64,000 nt of DNA from Phyto melanocephala (GCA_941918925.1 OW799233.1:134508533-134572532), one strand, 5' to 3'; shown: positions 1 to 11,694, numbered from the stretch's first letter. Notes: generated from the letters alone by a model not told the origin. Numbers and translations are program-made.

Positions 1-150
1 CCCATTCAATGAACTAAGAAGGCATTCACAGACTTTCTAAAATTGGCCCTTACAATTAAGCCAACATTTACAAAGAAAGTGATACATATTTTTATATTAT
101 TATCACACGGTGATTCAAAATATACATTCTCAGCATTTTGCTAAAACGGG
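1..150 (+). mobile_element. Family B element, 3' fragment cut by window edge
   Basis: The first bases match the family B copy around 48349-48720, including the end of the mariner-derived insert and the following CAAAGAAAGTGATACATA stretch. The match is interrupted by small deletions and fades by about position 110-150, without the terminal hairpin. It is a separate, more decayed copy from the one that starts near 410. Confidence 0.65.
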
Positions 151-409
151 AAATTTATTAGTAAGATTTTGATTTTTAAACTGCTATAACATTTTGCTTT
201 TAAAAGATTTTCAAACGAAATAAGTTTTGTATAATTTTAAAATTTGTTAGCCATTAGTACATGAATATAAATTGTTTATGATGTTTAGAGATAATTTTTT
301 TTTACTTATGTCAAAATTTTCCTAAATTCCCATTTTTAATAGAGCATAACTTCAGGAGAACATAAGATAACAAATATAAATTAGCACTATTTCGTAGATA
401 AAACTTTCC

Positions 410-1335
410 TCTTAAATTCATGTAAATTCTCTATGAATAAAGATTTTGGAATACTAAAGGACTATATTGAAATATCTAAGTTATGTTTATTAGCAGAAAC
501 TTTATTGACACGCGTATTTTAACGGCCACTTTCATTGAAAGACTAAATTTACGAAAACATTTTACTAGCATACCGAAGTTATAATGGATGGTTTAATTTT
601 AAGGGACTATGTTGATTTTGAATAAAATTATTATGAAATTATTATCATTTATTTTTATAATGATAATATTTGTATGCTTCAATTATGTATGGAACAAAAT
701 ATCGGCCAAATGGCCCCCCCCAACCTAGGCGGCACACCTCGATCCGATAGTCCATATTTTCAATGACACTGTTGATGCTCAATTGTTGGGCACGTTGATG
801 AGTCGAGGTTGCTTGCTCTTTTGCCACGTTACCGTGAAAAAATGCAATGTTTCCCATTCAACGAACTAAGATGGCATTCACAGATGTTTTCACATTTCAT
901 ACAGACCTGCTTTGCAGACATTTAAATATTTTTTACAATTCTCACGATTGTGGACGAATTCGAACGATTTTGTTGACCAAAATAATCACAAACTGCACAA
1001 AATGCATTTTGATTTGAACGCCCATTTTTATAAAAATCTTTAATATTTAAAAGCGTCTCTCGATTGCGTATCTTTCCACGGTTCAAATTGAGTTATTCTG
1101 AGATTGAGAAATGTCAAATGAAATGCAAGAAAAAAGTTGAAGTTTAGGTGTGGTTCACCTTCAACATGGGCCCTTAAAATTTGACCACCCTCTACAAAGA
1201 AAGTGATACATATTTTATTATAAAGAGACTATTCTATAGCGATTGACAAAATAATAAATATTGTGCTTTAAATGTACACAAAATTGGTGGTGGGTATAAA
1301 AGATTCGGCACAGCCGAATATAGTGCTCTTACTTG
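410..1335 (+). mobile_element. Family B element (Helentron-like), 5'-truncated copy
   Basis: The sequence is collinear with 47940-48834. It ends with the family terminus: GGGTATAAAAG, a short hairpin (ATTCGGC, ACA loop, GCCGAAT) and CTTACTTG running into a T tract at 1336. The 5' part of the family is missing. It carries the same mariner-derived insert at the same internal TA as the 48-kb copy, so the insert was present in a shared master copy. No protein is encoded. Confidence 0.75.
584..1192 (-). mobile_element. Internally deleted mariner-like element inside family B
   Basis: A 609-bp insert flanked by TA at 582-583 and 1193-1194. Its ends are inverted repeats built on GGTTTAATTTTAAGG (left) and GGTCAAATTTTAAGG (right, reverse complement), followed by ATGTTGA. 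On the minus strand it holds scraps of both ends of a mariner transposase: the N-terminal helix-turn-helix part (about 900-1090) joined to a C-terminal tail (about 690-850). The DDE core is missing. It is a non-autonomous derivative and no longer codes for protein. Confidence 0.75.
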
Positions 1336-2439
1336 TTTTTTTTTAAATTTTATTATTTTTTTTTAATTTCACATAGTCTTAGTTGGATATTAAAATTTTT
1401 TTATTCTAGCGAAAAATATTAATATTAAGAAGGGGGGAAAGGATAACTTTTGGAGCACTATTTAGGAAAAGCAGGGTACAATAAGATTGCAAATCTAAAG
1501 TATGATGTAAGTTAGCCTTTTACAAGGCCTGATATATATAAAGCCTTGTCAACTTTAACGCTGGGAACAACACAAGCAAACACACACTCACTCATACACA
1601 TACTTACTAACATACGTAAAATCAACAATTTTTATTGAATATCAATTAGATGTTGTATTTTTCAGAGCTAAAATATGCTGACTGATAAAGTGCCTATAGT
1701 GATGGGTAGGTGTGTTATAAAATTAGTAAAGTTGGCTCCTTCTAAAAGGAATTACAAAGGTATGATCTCTCTATATCGACCAACAAATAGTTTTTCCTTT
1801 TTTTCATACAAATTTACGTTTTTTTAGAAATAATTGAATTCAATAGCGTCTTTTGAATAATTTAATTTTAAATGTAGTCATCATTGAAGTGTCTTTTGGG
1901 GATGAACATTTTGTTTTACAGAGATTCTTTTTGAAAATTAGTGAAATTGCTTTAACTTGTAAATGAAAACTTCTTGATTCCACCAAAGCAGCAGTTCATT
2001 TTTATTAATTTATATAATTTACTTTAATAACTAAGATCAATATTTTGTCGCAAGAAATGAAGATTTACCATAATTTCTTTAAGAATTGTATGTTTTATGA
2101 ACTTTTAACAACAGAAAAAAATATTCATAATGGCATTGTTGCTAACACGAATTTTGTTTATCGTTTCATTGTTTGTAGATAAGCCTGTATGTGATGTTAG
2201 AGTTATTTTTGAACTATTTTTATTTTATCGCTTCTTATGAAACTCTGCACACATATTTGGTGAATTCACAAGGTAGATAGGTAGGTAGTTAGAACAGACT
2301 GCTATTTTGCAGCTTACTTAGGTCCATCATATTGATCCCTTTGTGACACCTGCAACATATTAAGAAGAAGAGGGAACAAATTTAATTATTATTTATTATA
2401 AAAGAATAAAAGAAGAAATAGAAAAGTAGATAAATCATT
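1336..2439. other. AT-rich DNA without recognised feature
   Basis: Mostly AT-rich single-copy-looking sequence with short poly-T runs and a small GTAG microsatellite near 2275-2290. I see no coding pattern, inverted ends or match to the other repeats in the window. Confidence 0.5.
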
Positions 2440-2800
2440 ATCGGGTTCGTCAACCGTTTCGGTGATATTTGTACTAGATGGCGTAGGTTTTCCAATTCTC
2501 GACTGGAACCACCCAGACCTCCTAATAAAGGCAAAGATATAAACAAAACCTTAAGTTGACATTTCTGATATGACATGTAGTCTGCAGGCCTCGAAAATAG
2601 TCCTTTGGATATTCGCCAGTACTGGACAGTGCCTGGTTTTGAAAACTTTTACGGAAGTCATTATAGGTTAGTCCCATTTCCTTTCAATGATTGCTAAATT
2701 GACTGATCAGACAGATTAGCCAGACATAGCTGTCAAATCCCAGAAGCCGCTTTGTACGATGATTCATTTTAGACCATGTTATATCTCGCAATATTAGACC
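2440..2800 (-). pseudogene. Non-LTR retrotransposon 3' relic (region after RNase H)
   Basis: Read on the minus strand in shifting frames, this stretch gives the C-terminal tail typical of RNase H-carrying non-LTR retrotransposons of flies. There is an MGLTYNDF segment, a cysteine-type HCP motif in RHCPVLANIQR, then FIRRSGWFQ close to the end. The same order is seen at 14.8, 32.4 and 34.2 kb. It is broken by stops and frameshifts. The GC content is higher than the flanks, as expected for a decayed insertion. Assignment rests on pattern resemblance between relics, so it is less certain than the 34-kb copy. Confidence 0.5.
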
Positions 2801-3850
2801 CGGAATCATTCATCGATCTCGTTCCGACGTTGTTGAATTCACAATAAATATTGCCATTATTTTTAAAAATTTTAAAATGGTTTAAAAAATTATAATTTTT
2901 GAATAATCTTTTCTTTATTTTTAAAAAGTTATGATATTAAAAAATTTCAACAAGATGGTTTCAGTTCTGAGACCAAAAAAACATTATCGCCTCTTTTATT
3001 ACAGCTGAACAAATCTCATCAAGTTGAGTTGAAAAAAACTAAGAAAAAAAGGAAGAACGGAATAAAAAATTTTACCTTCTAAGCTCTTACAGGCTATTAA
3101 TTTGCTAGAATTCAAGATGTATTCGAGGAATCTTTTAGCACTTTTTTTTGTTCCGGCGTACTAAAGGAACTAAATATTTTTCCTTCATATGATACTCAAA
3201 TTAACATAAAATGTTTCTGTTAATATTAATTTAATTTAAAAAATGTTAAATTTTTCTGTTCTTAAACAATTTAGTCTGTAAATTGCTGGCAATATCGAGT
3301 ATTTTACGTCAAAAAATTCTGTTATACAGTGTTATTTGTTCTACATATTTATTTTAATCTGTACAGTGTCTCACATAATATCTGTGTAAATGTTATTTTA
3401 AACTATTCCACAGAATCATATATGTATATGGTGAAGCTAATTTTTTTTACATCCATAAAAGCACTAATTTACTTGTTCAACAAAATGAAGACCGCAAAAG
3501 TTCTGCACAAATTTTGAGTTTCCATATTTGCGCAAAATTGAAAATATATAATTTCTTTTATTACGCGAATATGAATGAATGACTTAAAAGAAATGTCGGT
3601 CTTTTATTTTGTGGTCATACGATTGCATTGTTGAAAGTAAGGAAAAAACAACAAGTGATAACTCTTCATGGAATATGGTAAATTACACTAACTGCAATTG
3701 GATTTATTGCCATTGTTAACAAAATTGTAAAATAACAAAAATAACAATTGCTGTATGAGGCACGAGCCACAAAGAATACTTATGTACTTGCTTGCCTCAA
3801 CAGAGTAGACATAAAGGCAACAAAACAGCAATTGTATGCAATGGATATGC

Positions 3851-3899
3851 AGACAGACAGACAGACAGACAGACAGGCATACATACATACAGACATACA
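3851..3899. repeat. Microsatellite (AGAC)n with (CATA)n
   Basis: A run of tandem AGAC units followed by CATA and CAGA units. Open frames across it on either strand are artefacts of the repeat. Confidence 0.9.
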
Positions 3900-3987
3900 G
3901 TTAAAGTAAAAGTATAAAACAAACAGACACTTTAGATGAATCATACAATACAAAACAATAAACATTTGTGCAGACTTATAGATGTAC

Positions 3988-4012
3988 AGGCGGACGGACG
4001 GACGGACAGACT
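3988..4012. repeat. Microsatellite (GGAC)n
   Basis: Four to five tandem GGAC units, followed by a TATACATATGTATGTACATA-like palindromic stretch at about 4040-4060. That kind of stretch recurs elsewhere in this window. Confidence 0.85.
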
Positions 4013-5478
4013 GACAAATAGCTAGATAGATTTGTACTTATATACATATGTATGTACATACTGACAAGATTTAAAAATTAAAAACTACTAAAACTCAATA
4101 CAATAATAACAATAAATATATCTTTATAACTGGCCACCAACTAAACGATGCAGAAATAAGCTTTAAACAATTGCGCCACAAATCCCACAATTGACTAACT
4201 ACACTTTTTAACTCTATGCCACGCCATGCCACAGTCAACCATCTAGTCATAGCTCGGACATGTGCCAAAGAAAGCAAGGTCGTGAAGGTGAGGTGCTATC
4301 TGCTAAGGATGCCAACTAAACGGCAACTCGATGAAGAGGATGAAGATGTGGATGCAGCAGTAGCAAAAGCGGCAGCCGGTCAACCAACAATGATTGAGAT
4401 ATGAGTGTATGCATGTAAACATTATTAAAACAGTAGCATCAAGTAGCTGGTAGTACATTTTTACAACTACTTATTTACAACATGTAGCCAAAGAAGTTAT
4501 ACAACACAATCACATCGACACCATATACAAGCAATTCGCTGAATGAATTTAAGTCGGATTCAGGCGCCTTTTAATGCTATTTGTCTCAATGATAATCAGG
4601 AGAGTTGCTGGGCTTAGTATACTGTTTGTCTGTCTTTTGCACTGTCTGTTCCATTTCATTCAATGTACATAAAGCGCAAGTGCAAAACCTCGACACAATT
4701 GTTGCTGTACTTGTGCCAAATGTTGTTATAAATTAAAGCTTAAGATCACCATAGTCATCATCATCTTCATTGTGCCACAGCTACGTTATCGTTTTTTTTA
4801 AAGCACCCAAACACATGAGACCATCATCTTATTGTAAAAGTGCTGGATTATATAATACCCCAACAACGGCATGTGGCTGCACCTCATGGCACATGCTACA
4901 TACACGAACATACAATTTTCACATAAAAGTTTAGTTAGGTTTGTTGTAAGCACATTTAACGGAAGCCACCAACCAACCAACCAGCCAGCCTTCAAGCCTT
5001 CGAGCAGCACTGCAAGTAAAAGCATTCACTTTATAAAACACGAAATCTTATTGCAACAGCTAAGCCAGAGATGATCGCCAAACAGGCAGGCAGTGTGGCT
5101 TATCCACACAAATTTATTTTATTATTGTTTTCTGTGGATTAACAATATATCTTACATAAAATCAGAGTTGTAGAGGAGAATTTAGTTTGAAAAGGAGTTA
5201 GTTTAAGGCAACAAACATATTACCTTCATTTTTTTAAAAATTAAATTTTTCTTAAACATTTTCTGTTAATAGATAATTTATAGAGAATTTTTTTTAACAA
5301 ATAAAACATTATTAACATTTTTTTTTTCAATTCTATAATTTATCTAAAATTATCTTCAGATAAAGACTTTTATAAAACTGCCTTTAAATGTGAAATTTTT
5401 TCTGAACAAAACCACGGTCTGCAGTATTATGCAGGCATATGGAAGCAATGGTGCATGAGTAACTATTTATTTACACTG

Positions 5479-5830
5479 TTCACCTGTGGTGCCAATGGTA
5501 TACATATACAACTTTGTCATTCCGTTTGTAAAATCTAAAATATTCATTTTCCTTTCCATAAAATGTACATATAGTTTCTGAAAACTAAGACTGTTGGTGG
5601 TAATCAACTTTTAGAAGCTCCTACAGAACTCTTTGGAAATATGAGGAAATTAGTCGCTATTTAAATTCAGCACAATCGCTTCGCAACTGTCTGAGATATG
5701 AGCAAATAAATACGTAAGCCACCACATGTTACTCTGATTCGTGTCGTGTCAATCTTTTTCAATTATCTGAGAATGCATTGCTATTGAAATCCAGCACGAT
5801 CGCCTTAAAACTTTTTGATTTATATCTTAT
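5479..5830 (+). mobile_element. Family A element, old 5' relic
   Basis: Starts with TTCACCTGTGGTGCCAATGG and follows the family A order: TTTGTCATTCCGTTTGTAA, then a CATAAAATGTACATATAGTT stretch, then the ATCAACTTTTAGAAGC segment and the CAGCACAATCGC ... GATATGAGCAAA segment. A second, partial copy of the CAGCACGATCGCC stretch follows near 5790. It is more diverged than the 9.4, 17.7 and 27.9 kb copies and lacks the 3' hairpin end. Confidence 0.65.
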
Positions 5831-8285
5831 ATTATTTTCAACTTATTGCAGTTTTTTTCAACAATGAACGCCATTATAATAATAAACGGCATTTCGATGT
5901 AACTTACTTTTCAGTAGAAATAAAATTAGTTGGAGAGTTAGAATCTTTTTTATTAGGTGAGAAAATTTTTCTTATAGCGCAATAAAAAATTTAATATAGT
6001 GTGAATATGGAACATTACTGCCATCGTTTAAATTATGTGCCACAATTCTGTTTAAGCATTTGGTTTTAAAACAAAGTCTTAATAGCTTGATTTATTGTTT
6101 TTTTATTTTGACTTTTTTAATATTATGAAAGACCAGATATTTGATTTCCTTTACTGTTTTCTCTTTCAACAATTTTGGTGCTTTTCGGGTATGGTTTTAC
6201 ACTTTTCTTAGTGTTTTTATCCCATTATATTTTTTTATATTTTTTGGAATACCTCGTTTGTAAAATAGAACACAGAAGCTGTGTAATATTTTCTTTTTAA
6301 CGCTTATAACTTTTTAAACATTCAAAACTCCTGAAAAAATTTCAACTACTGCAGTGACCTAGACAACACCTTTCGGGGAGGAATATTTTTTGTTACAATT
6401 AGTTAGCAAACAGATAATAAGGACCTGCTTAACTGTTTTTCCTTAACTTGTTTATATTTATAAATCAAGAATTTATCAAAAATCTATATTATGGTAAAAA
6501 TTGTAGAACTTGTTCCATATATTTTATTTTTCAAGTAAAAGAAAAAAGTTAAAGTTAAGATGTTAAAAGAACTTTTCAGTTGTTACCCGCTTAAAATTTT
6601 TTCTGTCTTTGTGGACCGTTTTCAAATCACGCTCTTTTCGACGCACAATATTTAACCGGACTTTTATAAACGGGCATAAATATATTTAAAAGTATATAAA
6701 TATGTGATGTGGGATAATAATAGAAAAATATTAAAATATTTATGCACATAATTTTTGACTTCGACTAATGCATAATCTTAGTGGTCATTATCATAATTAT
6801 CAGCTTCTTATACCTGCCCATACAAATAGTTAGGCACTTATTCATATGTCCCAGCATGCAAAATTGTCCGATAGGTAAGAATTCTATACGAATTCTGTCA
6901 TTCTTATAGAAATCTAAAAGAATATCTAATAAAATTCGTAAAACAGATCCAACTGAAATAAAATCAAACTCAGTTTTAGGTTATTTTTAATTTAATTACA
7001 TTATTATTTATTATTAAATCTCTGGCAAAAACGAATAACTGCTAAAGTCGACATAAGCTAAAATTGAAATAATCACACCATTGTAAATCTGTAATTTAAC
7101 TACTCTCAGGCGAGTACTCAACTATTTTGGACAACTTGACTGTAAGTTACAGCGTAAAAACTTATTGCTTATTATTTTTCATCGAACAATATTATCTGGA
7201 AATATAACTTATTTTAGCTTTTTATTTAACTTAATTAATATACAATTAAAAGACTTAAAAAAATGTGCTGTACCGAAAAACTATAAAAATGTACATTAGC
7301 AGTTTTTACTTATTGCCACAGAAATTATATATGTAGAATGATTGCTTTTTAAATACTTAAAATAATTCTTTTAACTATTTACTTTTTCTTAAAATTTATT
7401 TATTTACTAATTTTTTTATTATTGATTTAATTTTAACTATTTGTTATTTATTTACTTTTTTTTATTTTTTAACAACTCTCTGAATTTTTTGTTTTTATTT
7501 ACACAATTTATTAACTTGTATTTCTTTTTTAAATTTGAATTATACATACTTCTGTTTTTAACTTATGCGCGATTGTAAGAAAACAAAAAAAAAAAAAAAT
7601 ACCAAAAAATAAACGTAAGGGGTATTTTTGTGAACAACAAAAGGGAATGCAAAACCTTTAAAAAATCAATCAGATATATAACTGGTTGGAAACTATATAA
7701 AATTTCTACGACATATTTAGACGCAATCAGTCAGAAACCTATCAGGCATGTCGTACATCAAATTTCCCAGACATGTCTGATAGAAATCTGTACAAAATGG
7801 CCGTAAAAACAATCAGATTTAGGTCAGACTTGTATGATTCAGATATTGTCGAACTATTTTGCTGGCTGGGATACATCATATATACATATGTATGTACATA
7901 ATACATGCTTATGTGTGGATGTGTGTATTTGGCACACGCCAGCATTAAGAAATGCCCATTCATACTTACATACATATCTATATGTTAATGTTTTTGTATG
8001 TATTTTTAAAAATAACCGCTGGAAGAAAAGCAAAAAAAAAAAGAAAGAACGATACAAGGAGTGGCACTATTTGCAGAAGGCGGACAGCTTGCAATACCAT
8101 ATGATCCACCGTATAACATCAAAACATCATGCTTAAGATGTTAATTTAACCAATTGTCCATGTGTTGATATCGTGCATGAGCTTGTGTTGTTCAATTGCC
8201 TCGTGCTGCAGTGCAATATAAATATCTTGTAATGATATTGACTTTTATGACATTTATTCATTTAGCGTTATAGTACTGTAATGTC
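5831..8285. other. AT-rich DNA without recognised gene
   Basis: Strongly AT-rich, with long T runs at 7380-7480, an A tract near 7585, and microsatellite-like CATACATATG tracts at 7870-7990. The open frames here (for example 7742-8136 on both strands) coincide with these low-complexity tracts. Nothing supports a gene. Confidence 0.5.
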
Positions 8286-8871
8286 TCAGCAAAATAACGC
8301 ATTACAAAATAATGAGTTCAAAGTAATAGAAAACAGTTCTTCACTACTTACAATAAATAGGGACTCGTATAAGTACTTATTACGATCGCTTATAAATAGG
8401 GACTTAAATAAGTACTTACCTTAATAGCAATAAATAAGTACTTGATTTGAACAACCTTAATAACTCATTAATAATATGTGCTTACAGAAGTCGTTCGAAA
8501 ATTCGGTTTGATTATTCGGCAAAACGTTATTTTGGAATTTAAAAATCAGTTAAAATCTATAAGTCATCAGTTTGCTTGTTAACTGCTTTGCTTATGAACT
8601 GCTTTGCCAAAACATTATTTCTTATACTCTAAACGTCTTAAACTAAATAATAATTACATAAAGTAATGTATTGGAATGACTTCTAACAAATTTCGCAATA
8701 AGAAATCGTATTGTGTGTGCATCTAAGCAAGCGTCTAAAAATAAGTACTCACGTATCACTTTATAAATCAAGTCATTACTAAAATACTTCTACGTAAGAA
8801 AGACGATAAGTTAACGGCATAGAAAAGTATGTTGTTTAGCAAGAGCAAGTCATTACTTAGTTTTTGCTGGG
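8286..8871. mobile_element. Non-autonomous element with CCCAGCAAAA-type ends
   Basis: The left end reads TCAGCAAAATAACGC and the right end reads GTTTTTGCTGGG, so the ends are short inverted repeats. Flanking 8-mers GTAATGTC (8278-8285) and GTATTATC (8872-8879) match at six of eight positions, as an aged target duplication would. About 590 bp long, with no coding capacity. The subterminal parts match, in inverted orientation, the longer element at 43372-44982: AAGAGCAAGTCATTACTTAG here, and AATGACTTGCTCTTACTAAA there. Confidence 0.6.
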
Positions 8872-8889
8872 GTATTATCGATGTAAGTG

Positions 8890-10646
8890 TAGGGTTGCCA
8901 CCCGTCCTCTTTTCCCTGGACACCGTCCTCTTTTTTAGGGCATCCGGGGCAGTCCTACTTCTTTTTTTAGCAAATGTCCGGGGTTGTCCGGCTTTTTGCA
9001 CCTTCTCTGAAGTTTTTTTCTTACATTTAAACTTTAAATCACAGGTCACAAATGTATAAAAAAGATTTAGGTGCTCGTACAATTAGTTTTGAAAAAGTAC
9101 AATTTTAAAACTTCTCTTTGTACAAAATTAGTTTTATTATCCTTAATTGTCGCTATTTATCGAAGTGGCCTATTTTAACTTGTCTTTTATTTTAAAAAAG
9201 TTCGGCAAAGGCGTCTGCTTGTCAGCTGTGTGTTTTTCATAAAGTTTGTTTTCCAGATATAGAAGAAAGTCTTGAACAAAAAATATAGTAAGGGTATATA
9301 ATTTTGATTTGGATTGCCTAGAGTTTTACAAATATTTGAATAGATGCGATGGTAATATATTGGCTCAAATTGGAAGTGTTGAAAAATATATGTAAAATTT
9401 TTAAAAGTGTACATTCCCGATAATGAATGCAATGAATTTTTGTTGTTTTTATACCCTTCACACAGTGAAAAGGGTATATATAGGTTTGTCATTCCGTGTC
9501 AAATTTCTACAATTTTCATTTCCGACCCCATAAAGTATATATTTTCTGAAAGCTTATGAATAGGGGAGTCGATTAAGCTCTGTCAGTCTGTCCGTCTGTC
9601 CGTGTGTATGTTGAAATCAACTTTTTGAAGCCCCCCGATATCTCCGGGACCCGGGTGAGGTATTAGAATATCAGAAATATTCGAGAGTAGATCGGTATTG
9701 AAAATCGGAAACATCGGTACATAAACAACTGAGATATGAGCAAAAAACCACGACCACCTCGATTTTTTTCACAAAAACAACATTACAACAATATACATAC
9801 ATACAAACATGTATACTGCTTAGAGTATGCATGGATTAAATCCCAGCTAAGCCAAAAAATTTTTTTTTAATATTTTTTTTTTTTTATATTTTTTTTCTAA
9901 TTTCTAAAAACTAAAAATTTGTTTTTGTTTTCAACGTATTTGTACGAATGAAAGTTCGCTTGTGTTTTCGTTCGACATCTCTGAACAGGCAGTTTATTTT
10001 TTATATATTATTTATATTTTTATTATTTTTTTTTTAAATTTTTTTTATATTTTTTTGTTTTTTATTTATTATTTATAATAATTTTTTTTTTTTTAATTTT
10101 TTTTTAAATATATTGTTTTTATTTCTTCGAGCTAAAGATCACTTGTTTTATAAAAATTATTATTTTATTCCGATATTTTTTTAAAATTTTTTTTTAAATT
10201 TTTTTTTATAATTTTTTTCTTAAATTTTTTTTAAATTTTTTTTTTTTTTTAACATACATACATACTTACGTAAATTTATAATTTTACAATGGGATGTTTT
10301 TATATATGTATGTACGCATTTCATATGAGATGAATGGTGATACAAACTACTGTTATTGCATGACTACACGTTGTGAAGGGTATATAAGATTCGGCACGGC
10401 CGAATATAGCGCTCTTACTTGTTTTTTGTTTTTATTTTCAACCATTAAATCAGAATGATATGTTCAGTTTGTATTTTTGTAAATAAAGTTTTTTCGTAAA
10501 AACAAATTTTGTTTTTGTATTTTAAATGGCGTCGTAAATTATCAAATTTAATTTTCTTTTAAATGTGTCCTCTTTTTTTGGGCAAATGTCCTACATTTTT
10601 TATGCTGGCGTCATCTTTTTTTTTTTTAATAGAAATGGCAATCCTA
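8890..10646. mobile_element. hAT-like non-autonomous element with 8-bp target duplication
   Basis: Terminal inverted repeats TAGGGTTGCCA (left) and TAGGATTGCCA (right, reverse complement) are flanked by a perfect 8-bp direct repeat TGTAAGTG at 8882-8889 and 10647-10654. An 8-bp duplication and this kind of terminus are typical of the hAT superfamily. Subterminal repeats occur at both ends: GTCCTCTTTT near 8904 and 8925, and again near 10568, plus GCAAATGTCC at 8970 and 10582. No transposase frame is visible. A 976-bp family A element sits inside; without it the element is about 780 bp. Confidence 0.85.
9446..10421 (+). mobile_element. Family A element (Helentron-like), near full-length, nested in hAT
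   Basis: Starts at TTTTTATACCCTTCAC with a small hairpin (ATACCC ... GGGTAT). It continues through TTTCCGACCCCATAAAG, a CTGTCCGT-rich tract at about 9585-9607, and a long T-rich low-complexity tract (9850-10250). It ends with GTGAAGGGTATATAAG, the hairpin ATTCGGC / GCCGAAT, and CTTACTTG. The inverted ATACCC/GGGTAT pairs near both ends plus a 3' hairpin resemble DINE-1-like Helentron derivatives. No coding capacity. It inserted into a T tract of the surrounding hAT element. Confidence 0.8.
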
Positions 10647-10964
10647 TGTAAGTGCGATGTTTATTTTATGTGGTTCCTTTTAAAAAAATTGATTATTTTA
10701 GTTAAAAAGTGGCTTTTTGTTAAATGTTAGTTAATATATGAATTGTTTTTAAATATATTTGTTTTTTAAATGTTAGAATCGCTAAGAATAGTCCATATTT
10801 TCAATAAATTCATTTTCCTATATCATTATAAGATAAACTAGTGACGTGCAATCATCTATACGTCAATATGTCCCTTAATATTATGATAGAGCTCGAAACG
10901 AAAATCAAAGAGAAGACATTTATTTAATTAACATGTTTTTACATTTGCTGTATAGCAAACTTTT

Positions 10965-10970
10965 TTTATT
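10965..10970 (-). other. Poly(A) signal for the cysteine-rich gene
   Basis: AATAAA on the minus strand, about 50 bp past the stop codon of the gene at 11021-11636. A second AATAAA-like hexamer lies a few bases closer to the gene. Position and spacing fit a 3' end signal. Confidence 0.55.
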
Positions 10971-11020
10971 ATTTATTTATAGTCTAATTAGGATAAATCA
11001 TTGTTGTGGGAAATTTTTTC

Positions 11021-11636
11021 TCAGCAATCCGTAAAATTGTTACGAATATTGTTTGCTGCAGGAATTTTTTCAACAGTTTTCCTGGGCTTCGACGTGTAAT
11101 CGGTACATTTACTGTTTGGTACCTTAACTATGGCTGCAAAGAAATTACAAATTTGTATATATTTTTATTATTTGCAAGATTTGTGCGAAAAACTTACATT
11201 GTCCAAACACACAGGCAAGCGTATCAAGAGAACATTCGTCAACGTAGAATATATACGAACCACCATATTCACCACACACACCAGGTTTTGCAGTAAACTC
11301 ACACCTTCGAGCACATTGGGTTTGACAAACATCTTTTTCAGTGATAGACAATACTGCGGATTAAATTAATTTGATTATATTCAATAATTTTTTGTATAAT
11401 ATAATCAACACTATTAAAGTAATACATTTTCTGTTGGTAAGACGACGTATATGTTTGTTGTTTCTCATATGACATTTATTACGAAACAGATAGCAATGAA
11501 CACCATCTGTGGTAAAAATGGTGTCTTCCGTATCGCGACATCGTCTGATGCGACTTAGTAATCCTGATACTTGTAACTGCTCAGGCACAAAGCACAGAAT
11601 GACTATGACAAGAGAGACAAATTTTACGCACAACAT
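11021..11636 (-). CDS. Secreted cysteine-rich protein, Kazal-like, three exons
   Basis: Exons on the minus strand are 11636-11426, 11353-11198 and 11133-11021. They total 480 nt, giving 159 residues plus a TGA stop. Introns of 72 and 64 bp both have GT-AG ends (GTATTA...CCGCAG and GTAAGT...TTGCAG) in the same phase, and the frame stays open across both joins. Residues 1-22 form a signal peptide (MLCVKFVSLVIVILCF core). The mature part has 11 cysteines at 33, 48, 55, 80, 84, 88, 97, 111, 118, 132 and 159. From residue 84 the spacing C-x3-C-x8-C-x13-C-x6-C-x13-C, with KPGVCGEYGGSY inside, resembles Kazal-like domains of fly secreted proteins. An earlier HCYLFRNKC segment may be part of a first, degenerate repeat. 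I infer extracellular protease-inhibitor-type or seminal/salivary function only by resemblance. A TATA box lies 59 bp upstream and poly(A) signals lie downstream. It has no close paralogue in the window and is bracketed by transposons. Confidence 0.8.
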
Positions 11637-11694
11637 TTCGCCATTCAACGATTCGTGAAATATTATGTTTAAAATCATTATAAATAATGCGGGG

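Larger units (their letters stand above)
2801..5478. other. AT-rich DNA with simple repeats, no supported gene
   Basis: Contains microsatellites (listed separately), short CAACA-rich stretches around 4440-4720, and CCAACCAACCAACCAGCC near 4970-4987. A 62-codon open frame at 4216-4404 ends in an acidic, alanine-rich segment, but I found no splice context or family for it. I do not call a gene. Confidence 0.45.

Noticed and set aside
4216..4404. 62-codon frame ending in LDEEDEDVDAAVAKAAAGQPTMIEI
   Set aside because: The composition is gene-like at the end, but no splice sites, start context or family could be shown, and a shadow frame overlaps it.
11006..11369. Plus-strand open frames of 79-96 codons opposite the cysteine-rich gene
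   Set aside because: They are shadows. The minus strand has the signal peptide, cysteines and splice sites, and these frames cross its introns.
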